The notes under the pieces were generated by a model that did not search any database, was not told where the DNA came from, and was given only the letters and a program-made list of their open reading frames with translations. Positions 1 through 8,035 of a stretch of DNA of 64,000 bases are shown piece by piece. Positions within the stretch are counted from its first letter, which is position 1. The number at the start of each line of letters is the position of its first letter. This DNA comes from Streptomyces sp. CC208A (GTDB lineage Bacteria > Actinomycetota > Actinomycetes > Streptomycetales > Streptomycetaceae): assembly GCF_030010625.1 (NCBI RefSeq), contig NZ_JASCXN010000003.1, positions 124,001 through 188,000 of the forward strand. Reading direction: 5' to 3'. The position numbers and the translations under genes are program-made.

Positions 1-1219
1 CCACCGACGGATGGTTCTTGTCCCGCTCGACCTGCCGGGCCACCCGGTCAAGCAGCGCCGGCGTCCACCGTTCGTCGTCCACCGGGTTGCCCCGCCAGCC
101 GAACTCCTCGAAGCCGTGCGTCTCCAGATCGCCCTCGTCGATCACCCACAGCCCGTAGGCGTCGCACAGGTCGAGGAAGGCCGGGTGCGGCGGATAGTGC
201 GAGGTCCGTACGGCGTTGATGTTGTGACGCTTCATCAGCTCGGCGTCCGCGCGCATGGTCTCCAGGTCCACGGCACGGCCCCGCTCCGGATGGAACTCGT
301 GCCGGTTCACGCCCCGGAAGAGGATCCGCCGTCCGTTCGCCTTCAGGACGCCGTCCTCCACGTACACCGAACGGAAGCCGATCCGCAGCCCGATCCGCTC
401 CCCGCCGGCCGCGAGCACGCCCTCGTACAGCCGCGGCACCTCGGCGCTCCACGGCTCCACCGTCACCGTCACGGACTCCCCGGTCGCCAGGTCGAGCCCC
501 AGCTCCGGAACCAGGACCCGGCCGGGCACGTCGCACTCCACCCTGAACTCACCGGTCCCGGTCGTGTGGTCGTACGAGGCGTGCACGAAGTGGTCGCCGG
601 GCGCGCCCTCCGGACGGTGCAGCAGCGTCACCTCCCGGAAGATCCCCGGCAGCCACCACTGGTCCTGGTCCTCCAGGTACGAGCCCGAGGACCACTGGTG
701 GACGCGGACCGCGAGCACGTTGTCCCGCTCCCGCAGCAGCGGACCGACCGCGAACTCGTGCGCGAGCCGGGACCCCTTGAACCAGCCCAGCTCCGTGCCG
801 TTCAGCCACACCCGCGCACAGGACTCGACCCCGTCGAAGCGGAGCACCGCGCCACCGTCCCCGGGCCAGCCGTCCGGCAGGTCGAACCGGCGCAGATGGT
901 CCCCGGTCGGGTTCTCGTCGGGCACGTGCGGCGGGTCGACCGGGAAGGGGTAGGCGATGTTGGTGTACGCCGGGCCGCCGAACTCCCCGTCCTTGCCCTG
1001 GAGCACCCAGTGCCCCGGCACGGCGACGGTGCGCCAGTCGCCGGCGTCGAAACCGGGCTCGGCGAAGGAGGCGTCCGCCGCGTCGGCGGCGGGGGAGAGG
1101 CGGAACGCCCAGTCGCCGTCCAGCGGCAGACGAGCGGCGTCGGAGTCCGCGGTCCAGGCGCGCGGCGGCAGGGTTCCCCGCTCGGGGGCGAACGAGGTGT
1201 ACCAAGGCAGATCGGTCAT
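1..1219 (-). CDS. GH2 beta-galactosidase, N-terminal part (runs off window)
   Basis: Start and about 406 codons of a glycoside hydrolase family 2 enzyme; the rest lies beyond base 1. The protein begins MTDLPWYTSFAPERG and shows the family's jelly-roll segment with GHWVLQGK and AYTNIAYPFPVDPP, then an Ig-like domain. The last visible residues include RDKNHPSV, the stretch that in this family comes just before the GNE acid/base motif, so the catalytic glutamates themselves are outside the window. There is no signal peptide, so it should act on imported galactosides in the cytoplasm. ATG at 1219 has a GGGAG ribosome site 4 bases upstream. It is divergent from a LacI regulator and is preceded by 12-bp tandem repeats and a LacI-type palindrome. 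Family assignment is firm; the natural substrate (galactan or rhamnogalacturonan side chains) is inferred from the neighbours. Confidence 0.9.
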   Translation of the reverse strand, partial: MTDLPWYTSFAPERGTLPPRAWTADSDAARLPLDGDWAFRLSPAADAADASFAEPGFDAGDWRTVAVPGHWVLQGKDGEFGGPAYTNIAYPFPVDPPHVPDENPTGDHLRRFDLPDGWPGDGGAVLRFDGVESCARVWLNGTELGWFKGSRLAHEFAVGPLLRERDNVLAVRVHQWSSGSYLEDQDQWWLPGIFREVTLLHRPEGAPGDHFVHASYDHTTGTGEFRVECDVPGRVLVPELGLDLATGESVTVTVEPWSAEVPRLYEGVLAAGGERIGLRIGFRSVYVEDGVLKANGRRILFRGVNRHEFHPERGRAVDLETMRADAELMKRHNINAVRTSHYPPHPAFLDLCDAYGLWVIDEGDLETHGFEEFGWRGNPVDDERWTPALLDRVARQVERDKNHPSV

Positions 1220-1236
1220 GGTGCTCCCGTCGAAAG

Positions 1237-1296
1237 GGCTCGTTGGAAGGCTCGCTGGAAGGCTTGTCGGAAAGCTCGTCGGAAAGCTCGTCGGAA
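1237..1296. repeat. five 12-bp tandem repeats in the GH2 leader
   Basis: Five consecutive 12-bp units with consensus (a/g)gctcgtcggaa lie between the GH2 start codon and the LacI-type operator. The two units at 1273-1296 are identical; the outer ones differ at one to three positions. They would be transcribed in the GH2 leader. The repeat is direct, with no array-like spacers. Confidence 0.85.
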
Positions 1297-1346
1297 AGAG
1301 GCATGGGAGAGGCGAGGGGGCGCGGTCGTCCGGCGCCCGTCACGCC

Positions 1347-1360
1347 AGAAAGCGCTTGCG
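1347..1360. promoter_or_regulatory. LacI-type operator AGAAAGCGCTTGCG
   Basis: Near-palindrome with the AAGCGCTT core typical of LacI-family operators. It lies between the divergent GH2 gene (start 1219) and LacI gene (start 1534). It closely matches the perfect palindrome at 17000-17013 and the one at 20642-20653, which suggests one regulator for all three units. Confidence 0.65.
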
Positions 1361-1533
1361 CGACAGGTTCCATCCCACCCCGCCGGCCGCCCCCGCACAA
1401 CCCCGCACGGCCCCCCGGTCCTTGGACTCTTCACACCCCGCCTGGACAGTCCGACGAGCGGCCGCTTAGGGTCGGGGTCCCTGTCGCCTACGGGCACCCC
1501 CCAACCACCCCGGACCAGCCGAGGAGCGCGCAC

Positions 1534-2568
1534 GTGGTCACCCTCGCCGACGTCGCCCGGCACGCCGGTGTCTCGGCCAGCACCGTCAGCTATGTCCTGA
1601 GCGGCAAGCGGTCCATCTCCGCCGCCACCCGCGAACGCATCCGGCAGTCCATCGACGAGCTCGGCTACCGCCCGCACGCCGGCGCCCGCGCGCTCGCCAG
1701 CAGCCAGACCAGCATCCTCGCCCTGATGATGCCGCTGCGCACCGGCCTCTACGTGCCGGTGATGATGGAGATCGCCATGGCCGTCACCACCACGGCCCGC
1801 ACCCACGGCTACGACGTGCTGCTTCTCACCGGCGAGGAGGGCCCCGAGGCCGTCCGCCGCGTCGAGGGCAGCGCCCTCGCCGACGGGATGATCGTCCTGG
1901 ACGTCGAGCTCGACGACCCCCGGCTGCCCTTCCTCCGGGAGGCCGAGCGGCCCTCCGTGCTCATCGGCCTGCCCGCCGACACCGCCGGACTCGACTGCGT
2001 GGACCTCGACTTCGCCGCCGCGGGCGCCCGCTGCGTCGAGCACCTCGCCGGTCTCGGCCACCGCGGCCTCGCCGTCCTCGGCGAACCCCCCGCCGTCTAC
2101 GCCCGCGGTACGGGCTACGCCGAGCGCACCCTCTCCGGGATCCGCGCCGCCGCGGCCGAGCACGGCACCGCCCTGCTCCACCGGCCCGTCGAGGGCACCT
2201 ACGCGGCCGTCTCCGCCGCCGTAACCCGGATCTTCGAGGAACGCCCCGGCACCACCGGCCTCGTCGTGCAGAACGAGGCCGCCGTCGAACCGCTCCTCGC
2301 CGTCCTGCGCCACCAGGGCCGCGCCGTCCCCGAGGACGTCTCCGTCACCGCGCTCTGCCCCGACCAGGTCGCCGCCCACGCCTCCGTACCGCTCACCGCC
2401 GTCGCCGTGCCCGCGCAGGACATGGGACGCATCGCCGTCGAACGGCTCGTCGCCCGGCTGCGCGGCGAGGACTCCCACGGCACCGGCCTCCTCGCCCCCC
2501 GCCTCACCGTCCGGGCCAGCACCGGACCCGCCCCCGACCAGCCGGAGGCCGGCCGTGGCCGACGCTGA
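1534..2568 (+). CDS. LacI-family transcriptional regulator
   Basis: DNA-binding repressor of 344 residues with an N-terminal helix-turn-helix (LADVARHAGVSASTVSYVLS, residues about 4-23) and the hinge helix (YRPHAGARALAS), followed by a periplasmic-binding-protein-like effector domain. The GTG at 1534 was chosen because GAGGAG lies 7 bases upstream and the family begins right at this helix; longer upstream reading has no family similarity. It is divergent from the GH2 beta-galactosidase, with a LacI-type palindrome between them, so it probably controls that gene and perhaps the whole pectin block. Its end overlaps the next gene by 14 bases, which implies co-transcription with the sigma factor. 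A decayed paralogue of the same subfamily lies at 36564-37210. The effector sugar is unknown. Confidence 0.93.
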   Translation: MVTLADVARHAGVSASTVSYVLSGKRSISAATRERIRQSIDELGYRPHAGARALASSQTSILALMMPLRTGLYVPVMMEIAMAVTTTARTHGYDVLLLTGEEGPEAVRRVEGSALADGMIVLDVELDDPRLPFLREAERPSVLIGLPADTAGLDCVDLDFAAAGARCVEHLAGLGHRGLAVLGEPPAVYARGTGYAERTLSGIRAAAAEHGTALLHRPVEGTYAAVSAAVTRIFEERPGTTGLVVQNEAAVEPLLAVLRHQGRAVPEDVSVTALCPDQVAAHASVPLTAVAVPAQDMGRIAVERLVARLRGEDSHGTGLLAPRLTVRASTGPAPDQPEAGRGRR

Positions 2569-3136
2569 ACCGCCCGGCGGACGGCGGGACGGGGCAGGCG
2601 CTGAACCGCTGGGCGAACCCTGTGACGCCGCCGCCGAGTTCCGGGACTTCTTCGACCGGCACTACGCGGAACTCGCCCGCCTCGCGCACCTCCTCACCGG
2701 CGAGACCGACGCCGCCGACGACCTCGCCGCCGACGCCATGCTCGCCCTCTGGCACCGCTGGGACCGGGTCCGAGCCGCCGACCACCCCGCCGCCTACGCC
2801 CGGGGCGTCGTCGCCAACCTCGTCCGCACCCGCATCCGCGGCACCGTCCGCGAGCGGCGCCGGATCGCCGCCTTCTGGGACCGGCGCCCCGAGCACACCG
2901 AGGACCCGGACGTGCCCGCCGTCGTCGACGTCAGGACCGCGCTGCGCGCGCTGCCCTTCCGCAAGCGCGCCTGCGTCGTCCTCCGGCACGCCTTCGACCT
3001 CTCCGAGCGGGACACCGCCCTCGCCCTGGGCGTCTCCGTCGGCACGGTCAAGAGCCAGACGGCCAAGGGCATGGCCGAACTGCAGAAACTGCTCGGCGGA
3101 CGGGCCGCCACCGAACTCGCCGCGGGGAGACACTGA
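2555..3136 (+). CDS. ECF (SigE-type) RNA polymerase sigma factor
   Basis: Sigma-70 family protein of 193 residues. Region 2 is seen at FDRHYAELARLAHLLTGETD and DDLAADAMLALWHRWD (residues about 33-75). Region 4 is seen at LRALPFRKRACVVLRHAFDL and DTALALGVSVGTVKSQTAKG (about 131-172). This arrangement is that of SigE-type ECF factors common in Streptomyces. GTG at 2555 has GGAGG 6 bases upstream and overlaps the LacI gene by 14 bases. The stop overlaps the start of the next gene, a membrane protein that could be its anti-sigma partner. Its target promoters are not evident from the sequence. Confidence 0.92.
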   Translation: MADAEPPGGRRDGAGAEPLGEPCDAAAEFRDFFDRHYAELARLAHLLTGETDAADDLAADAMLALWHRWDRVRAADHPAAYARGVVANLVRTRIRGTVRERRRIAAFWDRRPEHTEDPDVPAVVDVRTALRALPFRKRACVVLRHAFDLSERDTALALGVSVGTVKSQTAKGMAELQKLLGGRAATELAAGRH

Positions 3137-3942
3137 TGGACGAGACACGCCTGCGCGGAGAGCTGCGCGAGGCGGCGCTCGCGCACCGGCCCGACCGCGC
3201 CCGGATGCTGGCCCGCGTCGAGCGCGGCATGGCCGCCCCGCCGCCGCGCCGGGACCGTACGCCCGCCCGCGCCCTGTGGGCCGGCCGCCGCTGGACGGCG
3301 ACCGTGGCCGTCGCCACCACCGTCGCGGCCGTCGTCGGCCTCGGCGGCCTCGCCGCGGCGACCCTCCGGGACCGGCCCGCCTCCCCGGCCCTCCCCGCTC
3401 CCACGGCACCCGCTCCCACGGCACCCGCTCCCACCGTCTCCGCCTCCACCGCGCCCGTTCCCCCCGTCCCTGCTCCCACCGCCCCCACCTCCACCGCCCC
3501 CACCTCCACCGCCCCCGCTCCCACCACCCCCACCACCCCTACCACCCCCACCGCCCCCGGCCCGGCGGCGAGCGCGGCCGGCACCATCGACGCGGGCAGC
3601 CACCGCTGGTGGGCCCAGAGCGACCTGGCCGTCACCACGGACACCGAGGTCACCGGCCTCACCGTCGAACTGCGGGTCGCCCTCACCGGCGGGATCGCCA
3701 CCACCGGCCACTGGCAGACCCGCCCCGCCGAGGACTTCACGGTCACGGTCGCGGAGGAGTCCGGCGCCCTCGTCTACCGCTGGACCCTCAAGGAGGGCCG
3801 CACGGTCCCGGCGGGCCCGCACACCTTCGCCGCCCAGTACAACCACGCCGAAGGCACCCGGGACGCCTCCGCCGACGCGTACACCGTCGTCCTCACCGGC
3901 CCCGACGGCGGCCGCACCACCCTCCGCGGCGGCTTCGCCTGA
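3136..3942 (+). CDS. single-pass membrane protein, possible anti-sigma/sensor partner
   Basis: Protein of 268 residues overlapping the sigma factor by one base. It has an N-terminal cytoplasmic part (1-50, basic, MDETRLRGELREAALAHRPD start), one transmembrane helix (about 53-76), a Pro/Thr/Ala-rich linker (about 82-148, short PAPT and TSTAP repeats) and an outside domain (about 149-268) that looks beta-rich and aromatic (HRWWAQSDL, GHWQTRP). Position and topology fit a regulator of the sigma factor, but the N-terminus is short and has no clear zinc anti-sigma (HxxxCxxC) motif. The outside domain is of unknown family; a carbohydrate-binding role is only inferred from the neighbouring pectin genes. 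The stop is about 45 bases before the operator at 3988. Confidence 0.85.
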   Translation: MDETRLRGELREAALAHRPDRARMLARVERGMAAPPPRRDRTPARALWAGRRWTATVAVATTVAAVVGLGGLAAATLRDRPASPALPAPTAPAPTAPAPTVSASTAPVPPVPAPTAPTSTAPTSTAPAPTTPTTPTTPTAPGPAASAAGTIDAGSHRWWAQSDLAVTTDTEVTGLTVELRVALTGGIATTGHWQTRPAEDFTVTVAEESGALVYRWTLKEGRTVPAGPHTFAAQYNHAEGTRDASADAYTVVLTGPDGGRTTLRGGFA

Positions 3943-3987
3943 CGGCACTCCGCGACCTGGGGCGACGACCCCGGCGGACATCTCCTT

Positions 3988-3997
3988 GAAACGTTTC
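3988..3997. promoter_or_regulatory. LacI-type palindrome GAAACGTTTC before the PL4 lyase
   Basis: Perfect 10-bp palindrome inside TTGAAACGTTTCGA, 73 bases before the start of the rhamnogalacturonan lyase. The central CG and flanking AA/TT are typical of LacI operators. The core (AACGTT) differs from the AGCGCT core of the operators at 1347 and 17000. Confidence 0.6.
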
Positions 3998-4069
3998 GAG
4001 CGAAGGGGGCAACCCTTTCCCGCCCCGCGGCGACCTACGGCTACCCCACACCGTCGAAGGAGCCGCACC

Positions 4070-5734
4070 ATGCACACCCACCCCGTCCGCCGCCGGATCG
4101 TCCTCGGAGCGGCCGTCGCCGCCGGCGCCACCGCCTCCCTCGCCACCGCCGCCGGACCCGCCGCCGCGGCCGGCTTCGGCTGGAGCGACGACGGCGCGAA
4201 CTACGTGATCGACACCGGCGCCGGACTCGTCTTCAAGGTCTCCAGGACCACCGGCGACCTCACCTCCCTCCTCTACAAGGGCAAGGAGTACGAGGGGTAC
4301 GGCGGCAAGCACTCCCATGTCGAGTCGGGCCTCGGCGCCTCCACCGTCAGCCTCCGGCAGATCGGCTCCGCCATCCTCGTCACCGTCGTCCACGGCACCC
4401 TGCGCCACTACTACGCGGCCCGCTCCGGCCGCAACAACGTCTACCTGTGGACCGACAAGGCCGACACGTCCTTCACCGCCACCCGCTTCATCGCCCGCCT
4501 CAAGCCCGGCGTCTTCCCCAACACGGGCCCGGACTCCTGGGTCGAGGGCGCCGACACCGTCATCGAGGCCGGGGACGTCTGGCGGCGCGCCGACGGCCAG
4601 ACCCGCTCCAAGCACTACTCCGGCGTCCGTGTCATGGACTACGACCACATCGGCTACACCACCGGCACGGTCGGCCTCTGGATGATCCGCTCCAACCACG
4701 AGAAGGCGTCCGGCGGCCCCTTCTACCGCTCGCTGCTCCGCCACTCCAACGAACTGGGCGTCGGACTCTACGAGATCCTCCACTACAACCAGTCCCAGAC
4801 CGAGCCCATGCGCTTCGGCCTCCAGGGGCCGTACCTGCTCGTCTTCACCGACGGCGGCACCCCCGACCCCGCCCTCTTCGCCGCGAACCACGACACCGGC
4901 TGGGTCGACGGGCTCGGCATCCCCGGCTGGGTCGGCGCCGCCGGACGCGGCCGGGTCGCGGGCGTCGGCCTCAGGAACATGGACCCGGCGCACCCGTACA
5001 CCATCGGCTTCGCCAACGCCGACGCCCAGTACTGGACCCGCGCCGCCGACGGCACCGGTGCCTTCTCCTGCCGGAACATGCTGCCCGGCGTGTACACGCT
5101 CACCGTCTACAAGGGCGAACTCGCCGTCCACACCGCCCAGGTGACCGTCACCGCCGGCACGGCCACCGCCCTCCACACGATCACGATCACCGGCGACCCG
5201 AGCACCGCCCCCGCGATCTGGCGCCTCGGCGACTGGGACGGCACCCCCGCCGGCTTCAAGAACGCGGCCCTCATGACGTACGCCCACCCCGCCGACGTCC
5301 GGGCCGCCGCCTGGACCGGGAACGTCGTCGTCGGCAGCGGCGACCCCTCCGGCTCCGTCCCCTGCTACCTCTGGAAGGACGTCAACGACGGCTTCCTGGT
5401 GTACTTCCGGCTCACCGCCGCCCAGGCCGCCGCCGCGCACACCCTGCGGATCGGCGTCACCACCGCCTTCCTCAACGGCCGCCCCCGGGTCACCGTCAAC
5501 GACACCTGGGTCTCCGCGATCCCCTCACCGCCCACCCAGCCCTCGACGCGTTCCCTCACCACCGGCTCCTACCGGGGCAACAACCACACCTTCACCTACA
5601 GCGTCCCCGCGAGCGCGTGGCGGGCGGACCCGTCCCAGTACAACGTGGTCCGCCTGAACGTCGTCAGCGGTTCGACCGGAACGGGTTTCCTGAGCCCGGG
5701 CACCGCCCTCGACTGCGTGGACCTCCTCGTCTGA
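4070..5734 (+). CDS. secreted rhamnogalacturonan lyase, family PL4
   Basis: Secreted enzyme of 554 residues that cuts the rhamnose-galacturonic acid backbone of rhamnogalacturonan I by beta-elimination. The N-terminus has twin arginines (VRRRIVLGAA) and an Ala-rich export signal ending near AAAGFGW. The large N-terminal beta-sandwich (about 35-300) is followed by a middle FnIII-like part (GVYTLTVYKGELAVHT, about 340-370) and a C-terminal jelly-roll (IWRLGDWDGTPAGF onwards), the three-domain layout of PL4. ATG at 4070 was chosen because AAGGAG lies 7 bases upstream and the signal peptide follows directly. A LacI-type palindrome precedes it and a strong hairpin follows it. Products would be unsaturated oligosaccharides for the ABC importer at 15-17 kb; no GH105 hydrolase is visible in the window. 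Confidence 0.92.
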   Translation: MHTHPVRRRIVLGAAVAAGATASLATAAGPAAAAGFGWSDDGANYVIDTGAGLVFKVSRTTGDLTSLLYKGKEYEGYGGKHSHVESGLGASTVSLRQIGSAILVTVVHGTLRHYYAARSGRNNVYLWTDKADTSFTATRFIARLKPGVFPNTGPDSWVEGADTVIEAGDVWRRADGQTRSKHYSGVRVMDYDHIGYTTGTVGLWMIRSNHEKASGGPFYRSLLRHSNELGVGLYEILHYNQSQTEPMRFGLQGPYLLVFTDGGTPDPALFAANHDTGWVDGLGIPGWVGAAGRGRVAGVGLRNMDPAHPYTIGFANADAQYWTRAADGTGAFSCRNMLPGVYTLTVYKGELAVHTAQVTVTAGTATALHTITITGDPSTAPAIWRLGDWDGTPAGFKNAALMTYAHPADVRAAAWTGNVVVGSGDPSGSVPCYLWKDVNDGFLVYFRLTAAQAAAAHTLRIGVTTAFLNGRPRVTVNDTWVSAIPSPPTQPSTRSLTTGSYRGNNHTFTYSVPASAWRADPSQYNVVRLNVVSGSTGTGFLSPGTALDCVDLLV

Positions 5735-5743
5735 CCGACGAGT

Positions 5744-5778
5744 CAGGGATCCGGGCCGCGTCGCCGCCCGGATCCCTG
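5744..5778. terminator. bidirectional hairpin terminator
   Basis: Perfect 13-bp inverted repeat: CAGGGATCCGGGC at 5744-5756 and GCCCGGATCCCTG at 5766-5778, with a 9-base loop. It sits between the convergent ends of the PL4 lyase (5734) and the PRC-barrel gene (5791). No T-run follows, as is usual in Streptomyces. Confidence 0.85.
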
Positions 5779-5790
5779 GGTGGGAGCACG

Positions 5791-6669
5791 TCACATGCCG
5801 CGCTCCTCGTCCTCCTCCTGGACGATGCCCGTGTCCTCGCCCTCGACCTCGATGTGCTCCTTGCGGACCTGGCCGGTGACCGTCCGCTCCTCGGTGACCT
5901 CGTCCGTCTCCAGGCGGACCCGCTCGACGGGGACGGCCCGCGTCTCGACGACGGGGCGCTCCTCGTGGAGGGTCACCTCGTGCTCGGCCTCGGAGATCTC
6001 GGGGCCCGACATGGCCTGCTCGCGGTTGGCCTCCGTGATCGGCTCGCGCACCACGCGCGCCTCCTCGTGGTGCAGCGGCACGGTCTCCTGGACGTCCTCG
6101 GTGACGACGTACTTGCGCAGCCGGATCCGGCCGGTCTCCACCTGCTCGGTGCCGACGTGCATCCGCTCCTCGGAGCGGGTCATCGCGTCGTCGGCCGAAC
6201 GGCCCGCCCACTCCGCCTCCCTGCCCGCGGCGCCGGCAGTGCCCGCGGCGCCGGCAGTGCCCGCGGCGCCGGCCGCGCCTGTGGTGCCGGCGCCGGTGCC
6301 GTGTGCCCAGCCGCCCTCGCCGGGCTCGTTCGCCTGCTGCCAGGCCTCGTCCCACGCGATGCCGTAGTACTCGTAGAGACGCTGCTCCTCGCTCGCGTCG
6401 AGATGGCCTCCGCCGTCGATGTCGACGCGCGGGGCGTCCTTGACCCGGTCCTTGGAGTAGGGCACCTCCAGGTGGTCCCGCACCACGGCGGCGTCCTTGA
6501 TCGGCACGAAGGACTCACGGGTGCCGAACATGCCCGTCCTGACGGTGACCCATTCGGGGCGGCCGGTGGCGTCGTCGAGGAAGACGTGCTTGGCGTCACC
6601 GATCTTCGTGCCCTCGGTGTCGTAGACGGGATGATCCAGCACAGCGGGTATCTGTTCCTGGGCGATCAT
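5791..6669 (-). CDS. PRC-barrel and DUF2382 domain protein
   Basis: Protein of 292 residues. The PRC-barrel is at residues about 5-75 (VLDHPVYDTEGTKIGDAKHV, GRPEWVTVRTG). A Gly/Ala/Thr-rich linker of GTAGAA repeats spans about 120-150. The DUF2382 domain follows (RLRKYVVTEDVQETVPLHHE, EITEAEHEV-like charged beta-strands). Such proteins are usually linked to general stress in actinobacteria and cyanobacteria; no enzyme activity is known. ATG at 6669 has GGAGGG close upstream; an earlier in-frame start at 6699 lacks one. It shares no obvious role with the pectin genes around it, and its convergent terminator separates it from PL4. Confidence 0.88.
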   Translation of the reverse strand: MIAQEQIPAVLDHPVYDTEGTKIGDAKHVFLDDATGRPEWVTVRTGMFGTRESFVPIKDAAVVRDHLEVPYSKDRVKDAPRVDIDGGGHLDASEEQRLYEYYGIAWDEAWQQANEPGEGGWAHGTGAGTTGAAGAAGTAGAAGTAGAAGREAEWAGRSADDAMTRSEERMHVGTEQVETGRIRLRKYVVTEDVQETVPLHHEEARVVREPITEANREQAMSGPEISEAEHEVTLHEERPVVETRAVPVERVRLETDEVTEERTVTGQVRKEHIEVEGEDTGIVQEEDEERGM

Positions 6670-6789
6670 GGTGAACCCTCCAGGCGTTGTTGCGGACACC
6701 CGGCGACCAGCCGGTGAGACCGGCGGAAAACCTCCCCGGTCCCCCCGAGTTGTTTCGACGAATGACCGGTTGACCGTTGAAACGGTGGC

Positions 6790-7923
6790 TCAGAGGCCGA
6801 ACGCCCTGGCGGGCGTCCAGTCGCCCAGGTACGCGCCCCGGGTGACGGCGGAGGCCTGCGCGGCCGTCAGCTGCGGACGGTTCTCCGGTACGGTGACCGC
6901 CGCGCCCCGGCCCGTGTTGCGGTACTCCGCGAAGCGCTGCTCCTGCCACGGGTGTTCGGCCCGCATGTTCGCGTACGGCGCCACCGCGTCGATCCCCGCG
7001 TCCAGGACGGACTCCCGGATCACCAGCGCGGGCCGGGCGGTCGGGTCCGAACCCGGCACCCACGGCCGGGCCAGCTTGTAGTAGCCGTCCGGGGCCTCGC
7101 TGGTGACCCGGCAGCGGGAGGCGAGGAAGCCGTACGGGTTGGGTCGGGCCGTCGAGGGAGCGAAGACGAAGCCGTACGGGGCACCCGTCAGGTCCGTGCG
7201 GACCAGGGTCCGGAAGTGGCAGTGCTCGAACACGGCGGTGGCCCGCCCGAAGACGAAGTCGACGTCCCCCTCGACGTAGCAGTGCGCGAAGTACTGCCGG
7301 GCGAAGGCCGTCAGCGCCGTCGAGTCCGTGTAGAGGGTGTCCTGGTGGCCGAGGAACCGGCAGTGGAAGAAGGCCGAGCGGTCGCCCTGCGCCTTCAGCG
7401 CCACGGCCTGCGTGCCCGGGTTGCCCGGCAGGTCGGTGCGGAGGAAGTCGTTGGCGAAGGTGACGGCGTGGGCGGTGAAGTCCGCCGCCTGGAGGGTGAC
7501 CGTCGCCGAACCGGTGGTGCCGTACGTACCGGAGCCGTCCGGTTTCGGGGTGCCCGCCGCGTTGTCGTACACCACGACGACGTCCTCGGCGTCCCCGCTC
7601 GCGCCGATCCACGTCATGCCGGTACGGGCCGAGGCCACCCTCACCGTCTCCCGGTACGTACCGGGCGCGAGGACCAGCGTCCAGCCGGTGCCGCTCGCCG
7701 CGTCCACCGCCGCCTGGACGCTGGTGTGGTCGCCGAGGCCGCCGGGGTGGACGTAGAGCGTCCGACTTGTCAGCCGTGTGGCGGGCGAGCCGTACCGCCC
7801 GAAGGGCCCGGCGCCGGAGGCCGCCGCGGGAGCCGCGGGCAGGGCGAGGGCGGCGAGGGCGGCGCCCGCGCCGGTGAGGAAGGCACGGCGGCCGAGGGGG
7901 GTGCGGGGGTGGTGCGAGGGCAT
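6790..7923 (-). CDS. secreted pectin methylesterase, family CE8
   Basis: Exported enzyme of 377 residues that removes methyl esters from homogalacturonan. It has a twin-arginine signal (GRRAFLTGAGAALAALA) and a right-handed beta-helix. Family motifs are present: ALKAQGDRSAFFHCRFLGHQ, QDTLYTD with the catalytic Asp, and GDVDFVFGRATAVFEHC with the second Asp. The C-terminal LARPW segment (KLARPWVPG) gives the conserved substrate-binding Arg and Trp. ATG at 7923 has AAGGAG 7 bases upstream. It lies 112 bases downstream of the PL1 pectate lyase on the same strand and is the last gene of the long pectin operon, although the gap could hold its own promoter. De-esterification would prepare substrate for that lyase. 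Confidence 0.93.
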   Translation of the reverse strand: MPSHHPRTPLGRRAFLTGAGAALAALALPAAPAAASGAGPFGRYGSPATRLTSRTLYVHPGGLGDHTSVQAAVDAASGTGWTLVLAPGTYRETVRVASARTGMTWIGASGDAEDVVVVYDNAAGTPKPDGSGTYGTTGSATVTLQAADFTAHAVTFANDFLRTDLPGNPGTQAVALKAQGDRSAFFHCRFLGHQDTLYTDSTALTAFARQYFAHCYVEGDVDFVFGRATAVFEHCHFRTLVRTDLTGAPYGFVFAPSTARPNPYGFLASRCRVTSEAPDGYYKLARPWVPGSDPTARPALVIRESVLDAGIDAVAPYANMRAEHPWQEQRFAEYRNTGRGAAVTVPENRPQLTAAQASAVTRGAYLGDWTPARAFGL

Positions 7924-8035
7924 GCGGATGCTCCTTCGCCGATAGGCAGAAAAAAAGAGGGAAAGGACCGGGCCGGGGCGGGCGCGACGGGACGGGGGTG
8001 CCGCGCTCCGCCCCGGCCCGGGGAAGGGGGGCCGG

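Noticed and set aside
3893..5440. Long open frame opposite the PL4 gene
   Set aside because: Gly/Val/Asp-rich antisense reading with no family motif; it is a by-product of high-GC codon use in the real gene on the other strand. The same applies to many long antisense frames, for example opposite ganP and lutB.
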